Shown here: one piece after another, positions 33,946-42,050 of the stretch
Numbering within the stretch: position 1 is the first letter of the stretch
How the letters are laid out: each line of letters starts with the position of its first letter
Assembly (NCBI RefSeq): GCF_001672815.1
Contig: NZ_LZKK01000162.1
Span: 1-52,568, forward strand
Length of the DNA stretch: 52,568 nt
DNA from: Mycobacterium sp. E796
Lineage (GTDB): Bacteria > Actinomycetota > Actinomycetes > Mycobacteriales > Mycobacteriaceae
Direction: 5' to 3'
Program-made: the position numbers and the translations under genes
The notes under the pieces: generated by a model
The model's database searches: none
Told to the model about the DNA's origin: nothing
What the model saw: only the letters and a program-made list of their open reading frames with translations

Positions 33946-34731
33946 TCAGCCGTTGCGCGATTGAGCGACGGCCGCCACCATCGCCTCGTTCAGGGCGGCA
34001 AAGGTGTCCTGATAGACGCCGTCGCGTTCGGCGCAGCGGAACGGCCTGACACGCTCAACGATGATCTCGTCGGCCTCCGGTTGCGTCTGCAACAGCTTTA
34101 TCGTCTCGGCGATGTACTCGTCCAAGGGCATCGCCCTGGGGTCGCTGGTGTCGAATCCCCGGCCGCGCTGCAGCTCCGTCTGCACGTGCGGCGGGATTAT
34201 CTCGATCACCTGGACCGCGGTTCCACGGAGCTGGAAGCGGAGCGACTCGGTGTAGGAATGCAGCGCCGCTTTGGTGGCGCAATACGTCGGCGTCACGGCG
34301 CTGGGGACGAAGGCCAGGCCCGAGGTGACGTTGAGGATCGCGGCCCGCGGCTTCTTCAGCAGCGACGGCAGCAACGCCGCCGTCAGCCGGATCGGACCCA
34401 GCAGGTTGATGGCGACCGTCAGCTCGGCCACGCTGGGGCCGGTCGTGGTGAGGTTCTCGAAGCGCTGGACGCCGGCGTTGTTGACGACGACGTTGACGTC
34501 CCGGTAGTGGTCGGTCAGCTCGGTGGCGAACCGGCGGATGTCGGCGGGATCGCCCTGATCCAGCGACAACGTCCGAATGCCCGGGTTGGCCTTCGCGACG
34601 TCCTGCAGCAGGTCACGGCGCCGGCCGGCGATGACAACCGTATTGCCGAGTCGGTGAAACGCCTCGGCAAGGCCGCGACCGATTCCGCTGCCGCCTCCGG
34701 TTACCAGCACCGTGTTGCCCGTCATCTGCAT
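33946..34731 (-). CDS. SDR family oxidoreductase (DltE-like)
   Basis: A 261-residue SDR with TGGGSGIGRGLAEAFHRLG, VVNNAGVQRFE, a catalytic serine in NVTSGLAFVP and the YCATK pair. The sequence around IEIIPPHVQTELQRGRG and the C-terminal helix resemble DltE-type SDRs. The ATG at 34731 is preceded by GGAGGGGAG, a strong ribosome site; an ATG two codons later is possible. It is a single gene, 115 bp from the LuxE-like gene and divergent from the amidohydrolase gene at 34868. The substrate is unknown. Confidence 0.9.
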   Translation of the reverse strand: MQMTGNTVLVTGGGSGIGRGLAEAFHRLGNTVVIAGRRRDLLQDVAKANPGIRTLSLDQGDPADIRRFATELTDHYRDVNVVVNNAGVQRFENLTTTGPSVAELTVAINLLGPIRLTAALLPSLLKKPRAAILNVTSGLAFVPSAVTPTYCATKAALHSYTESLRFQLRGTAVQVIEIIPPHVQTELQRGRGFDTSDPRAMPLDEYIAETIKLLQTQPEADEIIVERVRPFRCAERDGVYQDTFAALNEAMVAAVAQSRNG

Positions 34732-34867
34732 GGCCGCTCCCCTCCTTCGGTTTCGTCTACCCCCTCACTTTCGTGCTTTCGGGGACCGATGGGTAGACCC
34801 CAGGGCGGATTGACGTGCAGACCGCGCAATACTGCACGTCATGCCCCACCACGGATGAGGGAGGCCG

Positions 34868-35845
34868 ATGCGCTACATCGCGTTGGAGGAAGCGTTTTTC
34901 GTCACCGAACTGGCTGACCTGCAGCCGGCCCATCAACGACTGATGCAGCTGCTGAAACCCGAATTCGCCGAGCGGTACGAACGCCGGCTGCCCGACTTCA
35001 CCGACTACCGGCTGGCGGAGATGGACGAGGCCGGCATCGACATGCAGGTCTTATCGCTGACATCCCCGGGCCTGCAGGTCGACATCGACGCCGAGCGGGC
35101 GCGCACCAACGCCCGGTTCGCCAACGACCACCTGGCCAAAATCATTGCCCAGCATCCCGATCGGTTCCGCGGCTTCGCCGCCTTGCCGCTACAGGACCCG
35201 GCCGCCGCGGCGGCGGAGCTGGAGCGCGCCGTCACCGAGGACGGGTTGTGCGGTGCACTGGTCAACGATTGCATCTGCGGGCCCGGCGGGCGGTATCTGG
35301 ACGCGCCCGAATACGACGAGTTGTGGTCCGCCGTGGAATCCCTTGGGGTGCCGATGTATTTGCACCCGGGCGCACCGCCGGCGGATCGCTGGCGCGTGAT
35401 CGACGGGCGCCCGGAACTGTACGGGGCGACCTGGAGCTGGGCCGCCGAGGTCAGCGGGCACGCGCTGCGGCTGGTGTTCGGCGGGGTGTTCGACCGGCAT
35501 CCAGGAGCGACGCTGATCCTGGGGCACATGGGTGAGTTCCTGCCGTTTCAGCGCAGCCGGCTGGACTCCCGCTACGCGACGATCGAGACGACGACTCCGT
35601 TGCAGCGCCCGCCGTCGGCGTACCTCGGCACCAACATCGTCTTCACCAACAGCGGGGTGTTCTCCCCGGCGGTGATGCTGGGAGCGGTGCTGGAGGTCGG
35701 CGCCGACGCCGTGATGTTCTCGGTCGACTATCCCTACGAGTCGTCGCGGGAGGCGGTGCAGGGATTCGAGCGGACGACGCTGTCCGCGGGCGACCGGGAG
35801 AAGATCGCCCACGGCAACGCCGAACGGCTGCTGCGCATCCGTTAA
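34868..35845 (+). CDS. Amidohydrolase-family decarboxylase (gamma-resorcylate/2,3-dihydroxybenzoate decarboxylase-like)
   Basis: A 325-residue TIM-barrel protein of the ACMSD/amidohydrolase-2 type. The metal-site residues of gamma-resorcylate decarboxylase are all visible: Glu7-Glu8 in ALEEAF, His166 in MYLHPG, His220 in LILGHMGE and Asp287 in FSVDYPYE. Such enzymes remove CO2 non-oxidatively from hydroxybenzoates or hydrolyse related compounds. The second position of the usual N-terminal HxH is Glu, as in the decarboxylase branch. The ATG follows GAGGGAGG. Its TAA overlaps the convergent MpaB-type stop by 2 bp, so the genes meet tail to tail. The substrate is inferred from residues only. Confidence 0.88.
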   Translation: MRYIALEEAFFVTELADLQPAHQRLMQLLKPEFAERYERRLPDFTDYRLAEMDEAGIDMQVLSLTSPGLQVDIDAERARTNARFANDHLAKIIAQHPDRFRGFAALPLQDPAAAAAELERAVTEDGLCGALVNDCICGPGGRYLDAPEYDELWSAVESLGVPMYLHPGAPPADRWRVIDGRPELYGATWSWAAEVSGHALRLVFGGVFDRHPGATLILGHMGEFLPFQRSRLDSRYATIETTTPLQRPPSAYLGTNIVFTNSGVFSPAVMLGAVLEVGADAVMFSVDYPYESSREAVQGFERTTLSAGDREKIAHGNAERLLRIR

Positions 35846-36777
35846 GCCGCCCGGTTGTGCAGCTTGCGCGGGTCGACGCCCGCGCGGCGCCACGCCGCGG
35901 CCGCCCACGGCAGGTAGATGAACGACACGGGCAGCCGGTTGATCAGCGGATTGAGTGCGCGCACCGCGGCGGCGAACCGCTGAAATCGCTTCTCCTTCTT
36001 GGCATCCCACTGCAGCCGGCATACCTCGCGCATCTGCTGCGGCAGGGTGCCGACGAGCACCAGTCGGGTGTAGGCGTTGATCGGCGCGGACAACACCTTC
36101 CAGACCGGCTTGGGAATCCAGCGCGGGCCCGGGATCCCTTTGCGGATGTATCCCGTGCCGTACAGGACGGTCTTGTGCGGGACGAACCGCTCGAGCATCT
36201 CGTTCCAGTAGGCGACGAACTCGTCGTATGTCTGCGGCTGGCCGCGGTCGCTCACCCCGTAGAGGCCGTACCAGACCTTTCCCTCGTTGAAGATCTGCTC
36301 CTTCTCCGCGCGGGACAACCGGCGGATGAACGTGTCGGCCGTGTAGATGACCTGATCGACGAACGTGGCGTGCGCCCAATAGAACAGTTCCGGATTGAGC
36401 GCGTGATATCTCGAGCCGTCGCTGATGGTGCCCTTGATCGGCTTGTGGAAGTCGCGGACCTTGCGGCCCCACTCGTGCGGGTCGGCGGAGTAGACGGTCT
36501 TCATCAGGGGCGGCGCCGTCCGCTTGGCCCGGCCCAACGTGTCGCTGAAGATCACCGAGTGATCGAGCACGCCCTGGGCCAGCTGCTCGATGCAGTTCTC
36601 CACGCCGGCCGTGCGCTGAAACCCGAAGAACTGGGTGCGGTGATCCCCGTAGAACTTCCACGTCAACGACTCGGGCCCGAGCCGGGGGGCCGAACCGTCG
36701 ACTGCGTCGTCGACCGGCATGGGGACGGCTTCGCGAACACCGGCGTCGAAACCCTGGTCGGCCCGTTGCGCCGTCAT
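35842..36777 (-). CDS. MpaB/rubber-oxygenase family haem protein (DUF2236)
   Basis: A 311-residue protein of the oxygenase MpaB/latex-clearing-protein family. The diagnostic stretch RYHALNPELFYWAHATFVDQVIYTAD, with histidines expected at the haem site, is present, along with LTWKFYGDHRTQFFGFQRTAG near the start and LPWAAAAWRRAG at the end. Family members are b-type haem oxygenases or putative lyases acting on hydrophobic polymers or terpenoids. The start at 36777 is set by AGGAGG five nucleotides upstream; the longer open frame is spurious. It is divergent from the TetR gene, with a palindrome between them, so it is probably the main TetR target. The function is not determined by sequence. 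Confidence 0.85.
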   Translation of the reverse strand: MTAQRADQGFDAGVREAVPMPVDDAVDGSAPRLGPESLTWKFYGDHRTQFFGFQRTAGVENCIEQLAQGVLDHSVIFSDTLGRAKRTAPPLMKTVYSADPHEWGRKVRDFHKPIKGTISDGSRYHALNPELFYWAHATFVDQVIYTADTFIRRLSRAEKEQIFNEGKVWYGLYGVSDRGQPQTYDEFVAYWNEMLERFVPHKTVLYGTGYIRKGIPGPRWIPKPVWKVLSAPINAYTRLVLVGTLPQQMREVCRLQWDAKKEKRFQRFAAAVRALNPLINRLPVSFIYLPWAAAAWRRAGVDPRKLHNRAA

Positions 36778-36821
36778 CGAATCCTCCTGCCCGACACGCT
36801 GGGTGTGCAACAGAGAAACAA

Positions 36822-36829
36822 ATACGTAT
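36822..36829. promoter_or_regulatory. Probable TetR operator in the mpaB-like/tetR gap
   Basis: The palindrome ATACGTAT is centred in the 105-bp gap and lies in a wider, imperfect dyad with CAAA to the left and TTTG to the right (36818-36833). This AT-rich island in GC-rich DNA is the expected place for divergent promoters under TetR control. Confidence 0.5.
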
Positions 36830-36882
36830 CTTTGTGTCAGAGTAACAGCGTCGCGTCGAGATCGCCGTGAGGGTCGTGATCC

Positions 36883-37476
36883 ATGCAGAACCGCAGCCTT
36901 GCCGGCACTCTCGGCGAAGCGATCGACGTCGACCGCACCATCCTGGACACCGCGCGAACGGTCTTCGAGACCTACGGCGTGCGCCGGGCCAACATCGAAG
37001 ACGTCGCGGCCCGCGCCGGGGTCAGCCGCAGCACCATCTACCGGCGCTTTCCGACCAAGGACGACCTGTTCGAACACGTGGTGCGGCGCGAGGCCGAAAC
37101 CTTCTTCAGCACGCTCCACCGCGCGACCGAGGGCTGCACCCCGCAAGAGGCCGTGATCGAGGCGTTCGCGCTCGGGGTGCGGCTCGTCGGCGACTCCCCC
37201 CTCTATTCGCGGATCGTCGAAAGCGAGCCCGAGTTGCTCGGCCTGTTTTCCCGGTCCCATGTCTTCCCGATTCGCCAATTCGCCGACGGGATCGCGCACA
37301 CGCTGCGGCGTTGCGGGGCCGACATCCCCGACGCCGACCTGGCCGACATCGCCGACGTCCTGCTGCGCGTCGCCCTGGGCATCATCGTGTTCCCCACCGA
37401 CCGCCTCGACACCTCGGACCAGGCGGCCGTGCGCGACTACGCCGCCCGCTACCTGGTCCCGATCATCGGCCGCTAG
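36883..37476 (+). CDS. TetR family transcriptional regulator
   Basis: A 197-residue regulator. Residues about 19-65 form the TetR helix-turn-helix: ILDTARTVFETYGVRRANIEDVAARAGVSRSTIYRRFPTKDDLFEHVVRREAE. The remainder is helical and is the ligand-binding domain. The ATG at 36883 opens MQNRSLAG. It is transcribed away from the MpaB-type gene and probably represses that gene and itself through the dyad at about 36818-36833 (inference). The effector is unknown. Confidence 0.92.
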   Translation: MQNRSLAGTLGEAIDVDRTILDTARTVFETYGVRRANIEDVAARAGVSRSTIYRRFPTKDDLFEHVVRREAETFFSTLHRATEGCTPQEAVIEAFALGVRLVGDSPLYSRIVESEPELLGLFSRSHVFPIRQFADGIAHTLRRCGADIPDADLADIADVLLRVALGIIVFPTDRLDTSDQAAVRDYAARYLVPIIGR

Positions 37477-37516
37477 CGGGGCCCGTGCTTGTCTCGGACT
37501 TGTCACAGCCCTGCAC

Positions 37517-37522
37517 TAGCCT
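37517..37522 (+). promoter_or_regulatory. -10 element of a leaderless promoter
   Basis: TAGCCT lies 7 nt before the GTG at 37530, with no ribosome site between them. This suggests leaderless transcription of the cyclase fusion gene. Confidence 0.5.
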
Positions 37523-37529
37523 TTAAACC

Positions 37530-38906
37530 GTGGCTGGGTTTCCTGGGACACCACGAACCCGGTACGCCAGTTGCGGCGACACGGACATCGCCTACCAGGT
37601 GTTCGGCGACGGCCCGATCGACCTGCTGCTGCTTCCGGGGCCCTCGATTCCGATCGACTCGGTCGACGCCGAGCCGTCGATGTTCCGCTTCCATCGACGG
37701 CTGGCGGCATTCGCCCGGGTGATCCGGCTCGACCAGCGCGGCATCGGGCTCTCGTCCCGCGTGCCCTCGATCGACGAGATCGGGCCGCAGTTCTGGGCGA
37801 AGGACGTCGTCGCGGTGATGAGCGCGGTGGGATGCGAGCGGGCCGCGATCGTGGCGCCGAGCTTCACCTCGATGACCGGGCTGACGCTGGCGGCCGAGTA
37901 CCCGGAACGGGTGAGCAGCCTGGTGATCATCAACGGCGCGGCTCGCACCCTGTACGCCCCCGACTATCCGATGGGCGCCGAGATCGAGGACCTCGACCCG
38001 TACACCACCCTCGCGATAGACCCGGACGCCGTCGAGCAGGGCTTCGACATGCTCGGCATGATCGCGCCCAGCGTCGCGCGCGACGACGCCTTCCGGGCCT
38101 GGTGGGACGCCGCCGGCAACCGCGCCGCATCGCCGAGCATGGCCCGCGCGATGATCCTGGCCATCCGCCAGGCCGACGTGCGCGACGCGCTGCCGCGCAT
38201 CACCGCGCCGACGCTGATCCTGCATCGCGTCGACTCCGAGTTCACCCCGGTGGCGCACGGCCGGTACCTGGCCGACAACATCGCCGGTTCGCGCTTCGTG
38301 GAGCTACCGGGTGAAGACACCCTGTACTGGGTCGGCGAGACCGCCACGATGCTCGACGAGATCGAGGAGTTCATCACCGGGATGCGGGGCGGTTCGGAAG
38401 CCGAGCGCCTGCTGACCACCATCGTGTTCACCGACATCGTCGGCTCGACCGAGCGGGCCGCGCTGCTGGGCGACGGCCGCTGGCGCGACCTGCTGGACAA
38501 CCACGACACCATCATTCGGCACGAATTGCAGCGGTTCGGTGGGCGTGAGGTCAACACCGCCGGCGACGGGTTCGTCGCCACCTTCTCCAGCCCCAGCGCC
38601 GCGCTCGCCTGCGCCGACGACATCGTCGACGCGGTGCGGGTGCTGGGCATCGAGGTGCGGGTGGGCATTCACGCCGGCGAGGTCGAGGTGCGCGGGTCGG
38701 ACGTCGCCGGGATGGCGGTCCACATCGGTGCGCGGGTCGCAGCGCACGCCGAAGCCAGCGAGGTGCTGGTGTCCTCGACCGTGCGCGACATCGTCACCGG
38801 CTCGCGGCACAGGTTCGCCGACCGCGGCGCGGGCGAGCTCAGAGGCGTGCCGGGTCGGTGGCAGCTCTGTGCCCTGGTGCGCGAGCGCACCTCGGTTCGG
38901 CGGTAA
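37530..38906 (+). CDS. Alpha/beta-hydrolase fused to class III adenylate cyclase (Rv1900c/LipJ-like)
   Basis: A 458-residue two-domain protein. Residues about 15-285 form an alpha/beta-hydrolase domain ([14 protein letters not shown], then APSFTSM at the nucleophile elbow, Ser111). Residues about 293-450 form a class III nucleotide cyclase: metal ligands Asp302 (FTDIVGST) and Asp346 (TAGDGF), with Asn342 at the position where adenylate cyclases usually have lysine. Architecture and length match Rv1900c of M. tuberculosis, which also has Asn at that site. The hydrolase histidine expected in the segment LPGEDTLYW is Thr264, so the esterase may be dead. The GTG at 37530 appears leaderless. It should make cAMP; the hydrolase domain may be a sensor. 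Confidence 0.9.
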   Translation: MAGFPGTPRTRYASCGDTDIAYQVFGDGPIDLLLLPGPSIPIDSVDAEPSMFRFHRRLAAFARVIRLDQRGIGLSSRVPSIDEIGPQFWAKDVVAVMSAVGCERAAIVAPSFTSMTGLTLAAEYPERVSSLVIINGAARTLYAPDYPMGAEIEDLDPYTTLAIDPDAVEQGFDMLGMIAPSVARDDAFRAWWDAAGNRAASPSMARAMILAIRQADVRDALPRITAPTLILHRVDSEFTPVAHGRYLADNIAGSRFVELPGEDTLYWVGETATMLDEIEEFITGMRGGSEAERLLTTIVFTDIVGSTERAALLGDGRWRDLLDNHDTIIRHELQRFGGREVNTAGDGFVATFSSPSAALACADDIVDAVRVLGIEVRVGIHAGEVEVRGSDVAGMAVHIGARVAAHAEASEVLVSSTVRDIVTGSRHRFADRGAGELRGVPGRWQLCALVRERTSVRR

Positions 38907-38940
38907 CGAAACCCACATCGCGAGCGGTCGAGGCGCCCCC

Positions 38941-38969
38941 GGGCTCGGCGTAGGCTCGCCAGCGAGCCC
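38941..38969. other. Overlapping alternative hairpins after the cyclase gene
   Basis: GGCTCGC-CA-GCGAGCC (38953-38968) forms a tight hairpin. GGGCTCG (38941-38947) can instead pair with CGAGCCC (38963-38969). No U-run follows. It is a weak terminator or leader structure for the methyltransferase gene. Confidence 0.35.
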
Positions 38970-39019
38970 CGAATTCGATTCCCGCTGCAGGGCTTTGATT
39001 AGTGATCGAAGGAGTACGC

Positions 39020-39766
39020 GTGACCGACGTGCACGTCTCGCTGCCGCCCGCGCTGCGCCGCGCGCTGGATCTACTCGCCGATCCGCCCGCGGACCCGGAC
39101 GTCAGCAGGGGCTACCTGGACCTGCTCGGCGCCGGATCGGCCGAGGACGACGCCGTCCCGAAGAACACCGGCCCGATCCAGGCGGCCTGGGCGTCACCCA
39201 TCGGGTCGATGCTGTACGACAACGCACAAGCCCTGTCGCGCCGGCTGATCAGCGCGTGGCAACTGCCGATCGACTGGTTGAGCATCCCGCCGGGCGGTGT
39301 GGCGCTCGACGTCGGCTCGGGCCCGGGCAACGTCACCGCGTCGCTGGCGCGTGCGGCCGGCCCCGAGGGGCTCGCCCTGGGTATCGACATCTCCGAGGCG
39401 ATGCTGGCCCGCGCCGTCCGCAACGAAGCCGGGCCGCAGGTCGGCTTCATCAAGGCCGATGCGCAACGACTTCCGCTGCGCGACAACACCATTGACGCGG
39501 TGGTTTCGACGGCCGTGCTGCAGCTGGTTCCGAATCCGGCGGCGGCGCTGGCCGAGATGGCCCGGGTGTTGCGGCCGGGCGCCCGACTGGCCATCATGGT
39601 GCCCACCGTCGGGCAGGCCGCCAGGTTTTGGCAAAAGCTGCCGAACGTGGGGGCGCACGTGTTCGACGACGACGAAATCGGCGACATCTTGGAAGACAAC
39701 GGATTCGCCAGCGTACGGGTCAAGAACTACGGCACGTTCCAGTGGGTGCGCGGCAAGAACGGCTGA
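39020..39766 (+). CDS. Class I SAM-dependent methyltransferase
   Basis: A 248-residue methyltransferase. Motif I is ALDVGSGPGNVTASLARAAGPEG, motif II region LALGIDISEAMLARA, the acidic loop IKADAQRLPLRDNTIDAVVST, and the motif RVLRPGARLAIMVPT typical of UbiE/Methyltransf_11 proteins. About 90 residues precede motif I. The GTG at 39020 is chosen because AAGGAG lies five nucleotides upstream; a GTG at 39002 would add six residues without a ribosome site. The C-terminus GTFQWVRGKNG recurs in mycobacterial methyltransferases. It converges on the SDR gene, 3 bp away. The acceptor is unknown. Confidence 0.9.
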   Translation: MTDVHVSLPPALRRALDLLADPPADPDVSRGYLDLLGAGSAEDDAVPKNTGPIQAAWASPIGSMLYDNAQALSRRLISAWQLPIDWLSIPPGGVALDVGSGPGNVTASLARAAGPEGLALGIDISEAMLARAVRNEAGPQVGFIKADAQRLPLRDNTIDAVVSTAVLQLVPNPAAALAEMARVLRPGARLAIMVPTVGQAARFWQKLPNVGAHVFDDDEIGDILEDNGFASVRVKNYGTFQWVRGKNG

Positions 39767-39769
39767 TTC

Positions 39770-40576
39770 TCAGCTTCGTTTGAAGGCCGGGTGGCCACGC
39801 CTCAGGACCGGCAGCAGCAGCTCGGGGGGCGCGACCCGGATTAAGGCCGACGCCACCCGGTTCACGCGGCCCGGCACGACGACGGCCTTGCCGGCCGCGA
39901 GCCCGTCGATTCCGGCCTGGGCCACCTTGTCGGCGGGCACCCACATCACCCGCGGCAGGGCCGATTCGGCCTCCTCCTTGGAGAAACCGGCCGCCTCGCC
40001 GAATCCGGTGTCCACCGGCCCCGGGCACAGCGCCGTCGCGCCGACCCCGGTGCCGCGCAACTCACCGCGCAGGCTGTGGGTGTAGGACAACACGAACGCC
40101 TTGGCGGCGCCGTACGCCGCCTGGCCCGGCAGCGGACCGAACCCGGCAACCGATGCCACGTTCAGCACGGCGCCGCGACGGCGCTCGACCATTCCGGGCA
40201 GGAACCGGCTGCACAGGTCCACCACCGCGGCGACGTCGACCTCGACGAGGTTGAGTTCTTGCTCAGGAACGGATTTCGCCACCAGGCCCAGCGTCGAGAG
40301 GCCGGCGTTGTTGACCAGGATGTCCGGGATCAGACCGAGGGCCGCGATGCGGTCTGGCAGGGCAGCCCGTTCGCTTCGATCGGACAGGTTGGCCGGCAGC
40401 GGGTGCGCCTGCGCGCCCAACCGCGCGGCCAGCGCCTCAAGACGGTCGACGCTGCGGGCCACCAGCACCACCTGATAGCCGCGCCGCGCGAGTATCCCGG
40501 CGAACTGTTCGCCGATGCCCGACGAAGCGCCGGTGACGATCGCGGCGCTGTCGGCGTCCGGCGGCGGGAGGGCCAT
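39770..40576 (-). CDS. SDR family oxidoreductase
   Basis: A 268-residue SDR with TGASSGIGEQFAGILARRGYQVVLVARS, DILVNNAGLSTLG, a catalytic serine in NVASVAGFGPLPGQ and the YGAAK pair followed by AFVLSYTHSLRGEL. The C-terminus VVPGRVNRVASALIRVAPPELLLPVLRR resembles the short SDRs often annotated as fatty-acid or steroid-type in mycobacteria. The ATG at 40576 begins 1 bp after the SRPBCC stop, so the two form an operon. Confidence 0.9.
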   Translation of the reverse strand: MALPPPDADSAAIVTGASSGIGEQFAGILARRGYQVVLVARSVDRLEALAARLGAQAHPLPANLSDRSERAALPDRIAALGLIPDILVNNAGLSTLGLVAKSVPEQELNLVEVDVAAVVDLCSRFLPGMVERRRGAVLNVASVAGFGPLPGQAAYGAAKAFVLSYTHSLRGELRGTGVGATALCPGPVDTGFGEAAGFSKEEAESALPRVMWVPADKVAQAGIDGLAAGKAVVVPGRVNRVASALIRVAPPELLLPVLRRGHPAFKRS

Positions 40577-40577
40577 G

Positions 40578-41030
40578 TCAGCCCTCGCTTGCCTGGGCGA
40601 GCGTGGCGAGCCGGTCGATCGACTCGCGCAGCATGTCGGATGTTATCGAGCTCGCCCTCTCGATCCGGGTGCGGTCGGTCAGCTCCGTCCAGTCGTAGGT
40701 GTGCGTCACGCTGGTGAGGGTCGCGTTGATCGGCTGCAGTTCCCAGCGCCACAGGTGGCCAGGCGGCAGCTTCTTGGGCTCTGCTGGGCGCCAGGCAATT
40801 TTCGTGCCTTCGATGAACTCCACCACGTGGTTCTCCCGCACGGCGCCGTTGGTCAGCGTCATCTTGAACACGGCGCCGACCTGGCGGACCCGTTGGCCGG
40901 GGGCGGCCGAGGCGAGGTTGTTGTTACCGTCCCAGCTCGGCTGCTGAGCGGGATCGGCGATCAGTTCGAAAATCCGCTCGGCGCTCGCCGAGATCACGCG
41001 GGTGGCGCTCACGATGCGTTCCGGTTCCAT
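40578..41030 (-). CDS. SRPBCC family protein
   Basis: A 150-residue START-like protein. It has IVSATRVISASAERIFELIADPAQQPSWDGNNNL, a pattern common to polyketide cyclase/dehydrase-like SRPBCC proteins, then GAVRENHVVEFIEGTKIAWRPAEP and a C-terminal helix SSITSDMLRESIDRLATLAQ. It probably binds a hydrophobic ligand; no catalytic role can be assigned. The ATG at 41030 is chosen because the upstream frame reads as low-complexity non-coding sequence. It precedes the SDR gene by 1 bp. A 14-bp perfect palindrome lies 17 bp upstream. Confidence 0.85.
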   Translation of the reverse strand: MEPERIVSATRVISASAERIFELIADPAQQPSWDGNNNLASAAPGQRVRQVGAVFKMTLTNGAVRENHVVEFIEGTKIAWRPAEPKKLPPGHLWRWELQPINATLTSVTHTYDWTELTDRTRIERASSITSDMLRESIDRLATLAQASEG

Positions 41031-41047
41031 GTCGCCATCCAAACATG

Positions 41048-41061
41048 CCCGCCCGGGCGGG
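41048..41061. promoter_or_regulatory. 14-bp GC palindrome before the SRPBCC gene
   Basis: CCCGCCCGGGCGGG is a perfect palindrome starting 17 bp before the ATG at 41030. It could be an operator or a 5' leader hairpin. In GC-rich DNA a chance origin is also possible. Confidence 0.35.
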
Positions 41062-41156
41062 GCGGATGTGACTTTCGGCCGGCCGCCTTCGGGACCTTCG
41101 GCCGTCGTGGCGCGCGCGGTCGGGCTGGCATCGTGATCGGTGCCGGGGCAACCCGG

Positions 41157-41254
41157 TGGCCTGTCCGAAGTGCAGCAAGCCCATTTTTGGGTGAGGCCCC
41201 CACGGCCTGCTTGACCCACCGTCACAAGACGGGGATCTGCCTTCGGACAGGCCA
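41157..41254. repeat. 98-bp element bounded by long inverted repeats
   Basis: TGGCCTGTCCGAAG (41157-41170) and CTTCGGACAGGCCA (41241-41254) are exact inverted copies, extended inward by GCAG/CTGC after a one-base offset. The interior holds two small hairpins, CCCA-TTTT-TGGG (41180-41191) and CGTC-ACAA-GACG. No target-site duplication is visible. It lies between two same-direction genes, without an open reading frame. It may be a small mobile or REP-like element, or a structured RNA. Confidence 0.6.
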
Positions 41255-41272
41255 TTTACACGCCCGCCTCGG

Positions 41273-41965
41273 TTAGCCGACCCGGAGCGCCTCGACCGGT
41301 CCGGACAGCGCGGACTTCATGTAACGGGTGTCGTCGTCGGCCAGCACCTCTGCGTCGCCCCGCTCGATACCGTCGACGATCTGCCGCGCGACGTCGCGAG
41401 GGTCATTCTTCGGCGCGTCGAAGCCGGCGGCCATGTCGGTGTCGGTGAAGCTCAGGTGTGCGCCGGTGACCAGGGTGCCCTGCTTTTCCAGCTCGATGCG
41501 CAGCGAGTTCGTCGCCGCCCACAGGGCCGCCTTGGAGTCGCCGTAGCCGCCGAAGCCCGCGACCCAGGACAGGATCGAAAGGGTGTTGACCAGGGCTCCG
41601 CCGCCGTTGTCGGCCAGGATCGGGGCGAACGCCTTGGCGACCCGAAGGGCGCCGAAGTAGTTCGTCTCGAACACCTCGCGCACCTCGTCGATGTCGCTGC
41701 CGAGCAACTTCGACGCACCGATGATTCCGGCGTTGTTGATGACGATGTCGGCGTCGGACGCCGTGGCAGCCAGCGCCGCAACGGAATCCGGCTTGGTGAC
41801 GTCCAGCTCGAGGGCGACGACCCGCGGGTCCTCGCTGGGTTTGGGCGCCCTCGCCGTGGCATACACCTTCGCCGCGCCCCGCTGCAGGAACTCCTCGACG
41901 ATGGCCTTGCCAAGCCCGCGCTGCCCGCCGGTTACCACGACCGTCGACCCATTGATGTTAACCAT
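41273..41965 (-). CDS. SDR family oxidoreductase
   Basis: A 230-residue SDR with TGGQRGLGKAIVEEFLQRGAAKVYATAR, DIVINNAGIIGASKLLG, a serine in NTLSILSWVAGFGG and the YGDSK pair. The short length and LDVTKPDSVAALAA stretch fit the small SDRs paired with CGNR or TetR regulators in actinobacteria. The ATG at 41965 has AAGGAG eight nucleotides upstream, which sets the start over a longer frame. It is divergent from the CGNR protein gene, and the promoters overlap a 40-bp dyad. The substrate is unknown. Confidence 0.92.
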   Translation of the reverse strand: MVNINGSTVVVTGGQRGLGKAIVEEFLQRGAAKVYATARAPKPSEDPRVVALELDVTKPDSVAALAATASDADIVINNAGIIGASKLLGSDIDEVREVFETNYFGALRVAKAFAPILADNGGGALVNTLSILSWVAGFGGYGDSKAALWAATNSLRIELEKQGTLVTGAHLSFTDTDMAAGFDAPKNDPRDVARQIVDGIERGDAEVLADDDTRYMKSALSGPVEALRVG

Positions 41966-41997
41966 GATGCGTACTCCTTGACGTAGTTGAAAGCGTT

Positions 41998-42044
41998 TTG
42001 CCTCTGTCACCATAGTTGACGATAGCGACATAGGCAAGTATTTT
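41998..42044 (+). promoter_or_regulatory. Complete leaderless promoter overlapped by a 40-bp dyad operator
   Basis: TTGACG (42016-42021), a 17-nt spacer and TATTTT (42039-42044) precede the ATG at 42051 by 6 nt, giving a consensus-like promoter for a leaderless message. TTGCCTCTGTC (41998-42008) and GACATAGGCAA (42027-42037) are inverted arms matching at 10 of 11 positions around an 18-nt spacer. The dyad spans the -35 and spacer and also faces the divergent SDR gene. It is a probable autoregulatory operator. Confidence 0.7.
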
Positions 42045-42050
42045 TTGAGT

